A DNA stretch of 17,996 nucleotides from Lentisphaerota bacterium (GTDB lineage Bacteria > Verrucomicrobiota > Kiritimatiellia > RFP12 > UBA3636), in NCBI GenBank assembly GCA_022837245.1, contig JALHHX010000030.1, positions 1 to 17,996 on the forward strand, in the 5' to 3' direction. The stretch's first letter is position 1; every line of letters starts with the position of its first letter. Below, piece after piece: positions 15,038 through 17,996 of the stretch. Made by a program: the position numbers and the translations under genes. The notes beneath the pieces were generated by a model, which worked only from the letters and a program-made list of their open reading frames with translations, was not told where the DNA came from and ran no database searches.

Positions 15038-16994
15038 TTTGGAGGAGGTCCGCGTTTGTCGGGGAGTCTTCCATTTTTTTGAGGAGCGCGCGCATGGCCT
15101 CTGCCGGCTCCATATCGGCATAAGCCGCGCGGAACGCGCGTATGCGTTCAAGTTCGTCCTGCCCTCCAACGAGGAACTCCTCCCGCAGCGTTCCCGATTT
15201 GGCGAGGTTGATTGAGGGGAAGACGCGCTCCGCCGCCATTTGACGTTCGAGGAAAAGCTCCATGTTCGCGGCGCCTTTGAGTTCCTCGACCATGGCTTCG
15301 TCGACTGGATTGCGTGTCTCGACCATCGCCGTGGCGATGATCGTCACCGTTCCCGCTCCCTCAAGGTTGCGCGCGGAGCTGAATATGCGCTTGGCTTTGT
15401 TGAAAGCGCCCACGTCGATGATGTCGGCAGGCGACTTTCCGCTTGCGGTCTGGATCGCGGCGTAGGCGCGCGCGAGCCGCGTGATCGAATCGAGCAGAAC
15501 CACGACGTTCTTGCCGCCCTCGGCTTTACGCCGCGCTATCTCGCATGCCACCTCGACCATTTGGACATGCTTTTCCGCGGCTTCGTCGAAACTAGTGGAG
15601 AACACCTTCGCGGTAGTGGCGCGTGCCGTATCCGTGATCTCCTCGGGCCGTTCGCCGACCAGCAGCAGCGCGAGCTCGGTGCCGGGGTGGTTCTTCAATA
15701 TGGCGTTCGCGATTTTCACGAGCAACATGGATCTGCCTGTGCGCGACGGTGCCGCGATGAGGCCGCGTTGCCCGAATCCAATCGGCGCGAAAAGATCCAC
15801 GATGCGCGTTGCGACGTCCCCGTCTTCCGTCTCGAGTTTGATTCTGATGTTCGGATGGAGCGCCGGGAGTGAATCGAACGCCGGCATGCGGCGCGCGTCG
15901 TCGAAACTCATGCCGTTCACGGAAACCACCTCCGTGGCGGTGAACTCCCTGTCGCGGCGGTCGCGCGTGGGCGGTCTTGTTTTGGCTACGACGTAATCTC
16001 CCGGCCGCAGATTGTAACGGCGCACCACCTGATGCGGCACCATGGTGTCTTCGGGGCATGATTTGAAGTTGCCGATTTCATTGCGCAGCCATCCTTGGCC
16101 GAGCTGGTTCAATTCCAAGTATCCCTCGCCAACCACGGCGCCGCCGAGCGTGGCGTGGTTGCGCAGCAGCGCGAAAACCAATTCATGCAGACCGATCGCG
16201 GGGAGCGTCTCCGTTATCCCCTGCGCCTCCGCCATTTCGAAGAGCTCCGTAGTTTCGAGGGCCTGGAGTTTTGCCACGTTGAGCGTCGGCAGATCCTGGC
16301 CGCCGAGGTCGTCGCCCTCGTTGCCGTTGCGTACTAAGCACTGACGGTCGCGTTTGCCGTTTACGCGCTGTTTGCCGCGCTCCTCATGGCGTTGCTTCCA
16401 GTAGTCCTTCCGGCTCAGCGGCTGCTCCAGCTCCTCGCTGTCTATAAACCCGGAATTGGCGGGCCGGCCGTCCGACGAAGGCACGGCTATGTAGCTGTCC
16501 ATCGCCCGGGCATTGGTTTTCATGCGGCCGATATCTGCCACCACTGCTCGCGCCGCCTCCCTGCGGGCCCGGATCTCGTCGTCGCTTATTTCCTCTTCGT
16601 CCTCCTCCTCGTCCTCGTCCTCGTCTTCATCTTCAGCTTCGTCGCCTATTTCATCGCCTTGCTCGTCGTCAAATGAATCGTCGCTTTCATCGGAATTCCC
16701 GAAGAGCGTGTCGTCGTCGGCCGGACGCACTTTCGCCGCGCGCCTAGTCGTGACCTCGTCCTCGTAGTCGTCGTCATCCTTGGGCACGATCCATTCGCTC
16801 GGCTGGTCGCGCGGCACGCGCTCCACCGGTCTAGCCATTTTTTCAGTATCCTCGTCCGCGGGCTTGGCTGTTTTCTTTTCCACGCCGTCCTTAGCAGTTT
16901 TGCGGGGCCGTCCCCTTGGGCGTTTGACGGTTGTTTTAGGTTCCGCGATTTCGTCCTCGTTGTCCCTGTTGTTTTCTTCTGCGTTTTTTGCCAT
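15021..16994 (-). CDS. rho: Rho transcription termination factor homologue with altered P-loop and long acidic N-terminus
   Basis: Rho is a hexameric RNA helicase that ends transcription. This 657-aa copy is far longer than the ~420-aa E. coli enzyme. The first ~230 residues are disordered: an AT-hook-like PRGRPRK (26-32), then an Asp/Glu tract (about 72-141). A Rho_N-like helical segment follows (about 235-270), then a cold-shock-type RNA-binding domain containing VVRRYNLRPGDYVVAKTRPP, and the RecA-type motor (about 375-640). Conserved parts are GQRGLIAAP, ERPEEIT with Glu448 (E. coli Glu211), LLDSITRLARAY and ERVFPSINLAKSGTLREE. The Walker A motif reads APSRTGRS rather than AP(P/S)(K/R)(A/T)GK(T/S), so the invariant lysine is Arg421; the aspartate of DERPEE is Gly447; the RNA-binding Q/R loop reads SGKSPADIID instead of the usual SGKVLTGGVD. 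It may be a working variant or a paralogue. ATG 16994 follows the coaE stop by one base, with GGAG as ribosome site. Confidence 0.9.
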   Translation of the reverse strand: MAKNAEENNRDNEDEIAEPKTTVKRPRGRPRKTAKDGVEKKTAKPADEDTEKMARPVERVPRDQPSEWIVPKDDDDYEDEVTTRRAAKVRPADDDTLFGNSDESDDSFDDEQGDEIGDEAEDEDEDEDEEEDEEEISDDEIRARREAARAVVADIGRMKTNARAMDSYIAVPSSDGRPANSGFIDSEELEQPLSRKDYWKQRHEERGKQRVNGKRDRQCLVRNGNEGDDLGGQDLPTLNVAKLQALETTELFEMAEAQGITETLPAIGLHELVFALLRNHATLGGAVVGEGYLELNQLGQGWLRNEIGNFKSCPEDTMVPHQVVRRYNLRPGDYVVAKTRPPTRDRRDREFTATEVVSVNGMSFDDARRMPAFDSLPALHPNIRIKLETEDGDVATRIVDLFAPIGFGQRGLIAAPSRTGRSMLLVKIANAILKNHPGTELALLLVGERPEEITDTARATTAKVFSTSFDEAAEKHVQMVEVACEIARRKAEGGKNVVVLLDSITRLARAYAAIQTASGKSPADIIDVGAFNKAKRIFSSARNLEGAGTVTIIATAMVETRNPVDEAMVEELKGAANMELFLERQMAAERVFPSINLAKSGTLREEFLVGGQDELERIRAFRAAYADMEPAEAMRALLKKMEDSPTNADLLQNAKTV

Positions 16995-16995
16995 T

Positions 16996-17583
16996 TTATT
17001 TATTCTCCAGATATTTTAAAAGTTCTCGGGCGGTCGCCTCAAGTTCCGCCTCTGTGCCATCGTTGTGTATGACGACATCGGCCATCGCGGCCTTTTGGGC
17101 GCTCGTCATCTGCGCCGAAATTCTTCTCTCCGCCTCCGCCTCGGTCAGCCCCCTGGCGAGCAGCCGCCGCATCCTGATATCCTCTCGCGCCGTCACGCAG
17201 ACCGTGACGTCCCAGTCTCCATGCCATCCTTTCTCGAACAACAGCGGAATCTGTGCCACTTTTACCGAGGCGGCAGTTTTTTTTTCCTTCCATGCGCGCA
17301 ATTCGTCCATTACCAGTGGATGCAGGAGTTCCTCCAACCGTTTCAGCGCAACCGCGTCGCCAAATACCAGTGCGCCCAGCGCGGCCCGGTCCGTGGCGCC
17401 GCCGGGGAGCAGGAACTCCGGCCCGAAAACCGAACCCACTAATTCCGCCCCCTTCATCCCGGCTCCGTGGAGCCCCCTCACTATGTCATCAGTGTCAACC
17501 GTTTCCGCCCCCATACGGGAAAGTAATTGACAAAACAAACTCTTGCCACAGGCTATTCCACCTGTCACGGCCACGCTCACCAT
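16996..17583 (-). CDS. coaE: Dephospho-CoA kinase
   Basis: CoaE phosphorylates dephospho-CoA with ATP in the last step of coenzyme A synthesis, in the cytosol. The 195-aa length fits the family. The P-loop is TGGIACGKS (residues 7-15), followed by VDTDDIVRGL (a DxD-type substrate contact in the usual place), LEELLHPLVMDEL, IPLLFEKGWHGDWDVTVCVTA and RRLLARGLTEAEAERRISAQM, all typical of CoaE. A C-terminal DVVIHNDGTEAEL matches the family's VI.N.G pattern. ATG 17583 has AAGGG about 10 nt upstream. It is the first gene of the minus-strand coaE-rho-HAD operon and ends one base before the rho start codon. The pairing of coaE with rho is seen in several bacterial groups, as I recall. Confidence 0.95.
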   Translation of the reverse strand: MVSVAVTGGIACGKSLFCQLLSRMGAETVDTDDIVRGLHGAGMKGAELVGSVFGPEFLLPGGATDRAALGALVFGDAVALKRLEELLHPLVMDELRAWKEKKTAASVKVAQIPLLFEKGWHGDWDVTVCVTAREDIRMRRLLARGLTEAEAERRISAQMTSAQKAAMADVVIHNDGTEAELEATARELLKYLENK

Positions 17584-17996
17584 AAAAAAGCAACCCTTTT
17601 TGACTTGCTGTCCACAGCCTGGTTGCCAAACGGCAAAACCTCGGCTTGTTTGCTAAAGAAGAAGCCACTATACCATAACTTGCCGTCCTGCGCTAGAATT
17701 ATTTTTTTAGACTGTTTTATGCTGTTTTATGCGAGGGGAAAAAGGCCTTAGGTGTTAGGCCTTAGGCCCTAGCCGCCCCGCGCAAGGCACTTGCTGGCAT
17801 AGGCTCCAGTTCCGCGTCATCAGCCACCGGAGGTTTTACCCACTCCCTGCGGGCAGGCCCTTGCCCGCGGGCTTCCAGCAACCGCAGCAAGAGCACGTCT
17901 GCTGAGCACCCCAAAAAAACCACGTGGCAAAAGCAAATCTGCGTGCATCTGCGCAATCTGCGGATACCTCCCACGCAGCAAGGGGGAGAGAGTGGG
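17584..17996. other. Repeat-rich spacer upstream of coaE
   Basis: No gene is supported. For the minus-strand operon, a possible -10 box TATAGT lies at 17667-17672 (reads ACTATA on the plus strand), without a good -35. GGTTGCC (17621-17627) and GGCAAAACC (17632-17640) can pair imperfectly in the coaE leader. Two exact 10-bp units CTGTTTTATG stand in tandem at 17712-17731. AGGCCTTAGG occurs at 17743-17752 and 17757-17766. GCGGGCA (17849-17855) and TGCCCGC (17862-17868) form a GC-rich hairpin with a 6-nt loop. An inverted copy of the dispersed element is at 17927-17953. Confidence 0.5.
17927..17953. repeat. Dispersed intergenic repeat (copy 2, inverted)
   Basis: These 27 bases are the exact reverse complement of 3839-3865. 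The following CAATCTGCGG looks like the start of a second, partial unit of the same element, so the repeat continues toward the window edge. Confidence 0.85.

Noticed and set aside
16513..16767. Plus-strand open frame with a long serine run
   Set aside because: It is the antisense reading of the acidic GAN-repeat tract of rho.
1..17996. tRNA, rRNA or riboswitch genes
   Set aside because: Scanning the intergenic gaps by eye showed no cloverleaf-like arm set, rRNA segment or known riboswitch core; a covariance-model search was not possible.

Overview
The window comes from a bacterial chromosome of fairly high GC. It carries ordinary housekeeping genes (coaE, a rho-family gene, a 6-phosphogluconolactonase-like gene), a large secreted carbohydrate-active enzyme, lineage-specific hypothetical genes and dispersed intergenic repeats. 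The mix suggests a member of the Planctomycetes-Verrucomicrobia-Chlamydiae side of the tree, with Kiritimatiellota, Lentisphaerota or Verrucomicrobiota most likely. That placement is an inference from gene style (long acidic N-terminus on Rho, secreted glycosidase, repeat families) and is not proven by any marker gene here. TAG is a normal stop in this genome, since several intact genes end in it.

Layout. (1) 1-481 is a gene-free leader. (2) 482-3700 encodes a secreted protein of about 1072 aa with a clan GH-A glycosidase-like core, a discoidin/CBM32-like domain and an Ig-like tail. (3) 3701-4208 is a repeat-rich spacer: one dispersed 27-28 bp element, a hexanucleotide tandem array and a 58-bp nested inverted repeat. 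(4) 4209-7087 is a restriction-modification island: an Eco47II-type endonuclease split by an in-frame amber codon, an overlapping C5-cytosine methyltransferase with helix-turn-helix-like segments at both ends, and a Vsr-type mismatch endonuclease that has lost its conserved C-terminus. (5) 7096-12965 is an operon behind a good sigma-70-like promoter: an unrecognised zinc-finger protein, an unrecognised 210-aa protein, an AEC-family transporter, and a flippase-like membrane domain fused to a TolB-type propeller. (6) 13057-14127 is a lactonase-family gene preceded by a nested palindrome. (7) On the minus strand, coaE, a divergent rho homologue and a HAD-like gene form one tightly packed operon (17583 down to 14111), whose end overlaps the end of the lactonase gene by 17 bp. 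(8) 17584-17996 is another repeat-rich spacer carrying an inverted copy of the element found near 3839-3865.

The most interesting points are the apparent decay of the restriction side of the R-M island (amber codon in the nuclease, damaged Vsr) while the methyltransferase stays intact, the unusual architecture of that methyltransferase, and a Rho homologue whose Walker A lysine is arginine and whose N-terminus carries an AT-hook-like motif and a long acidic tract.
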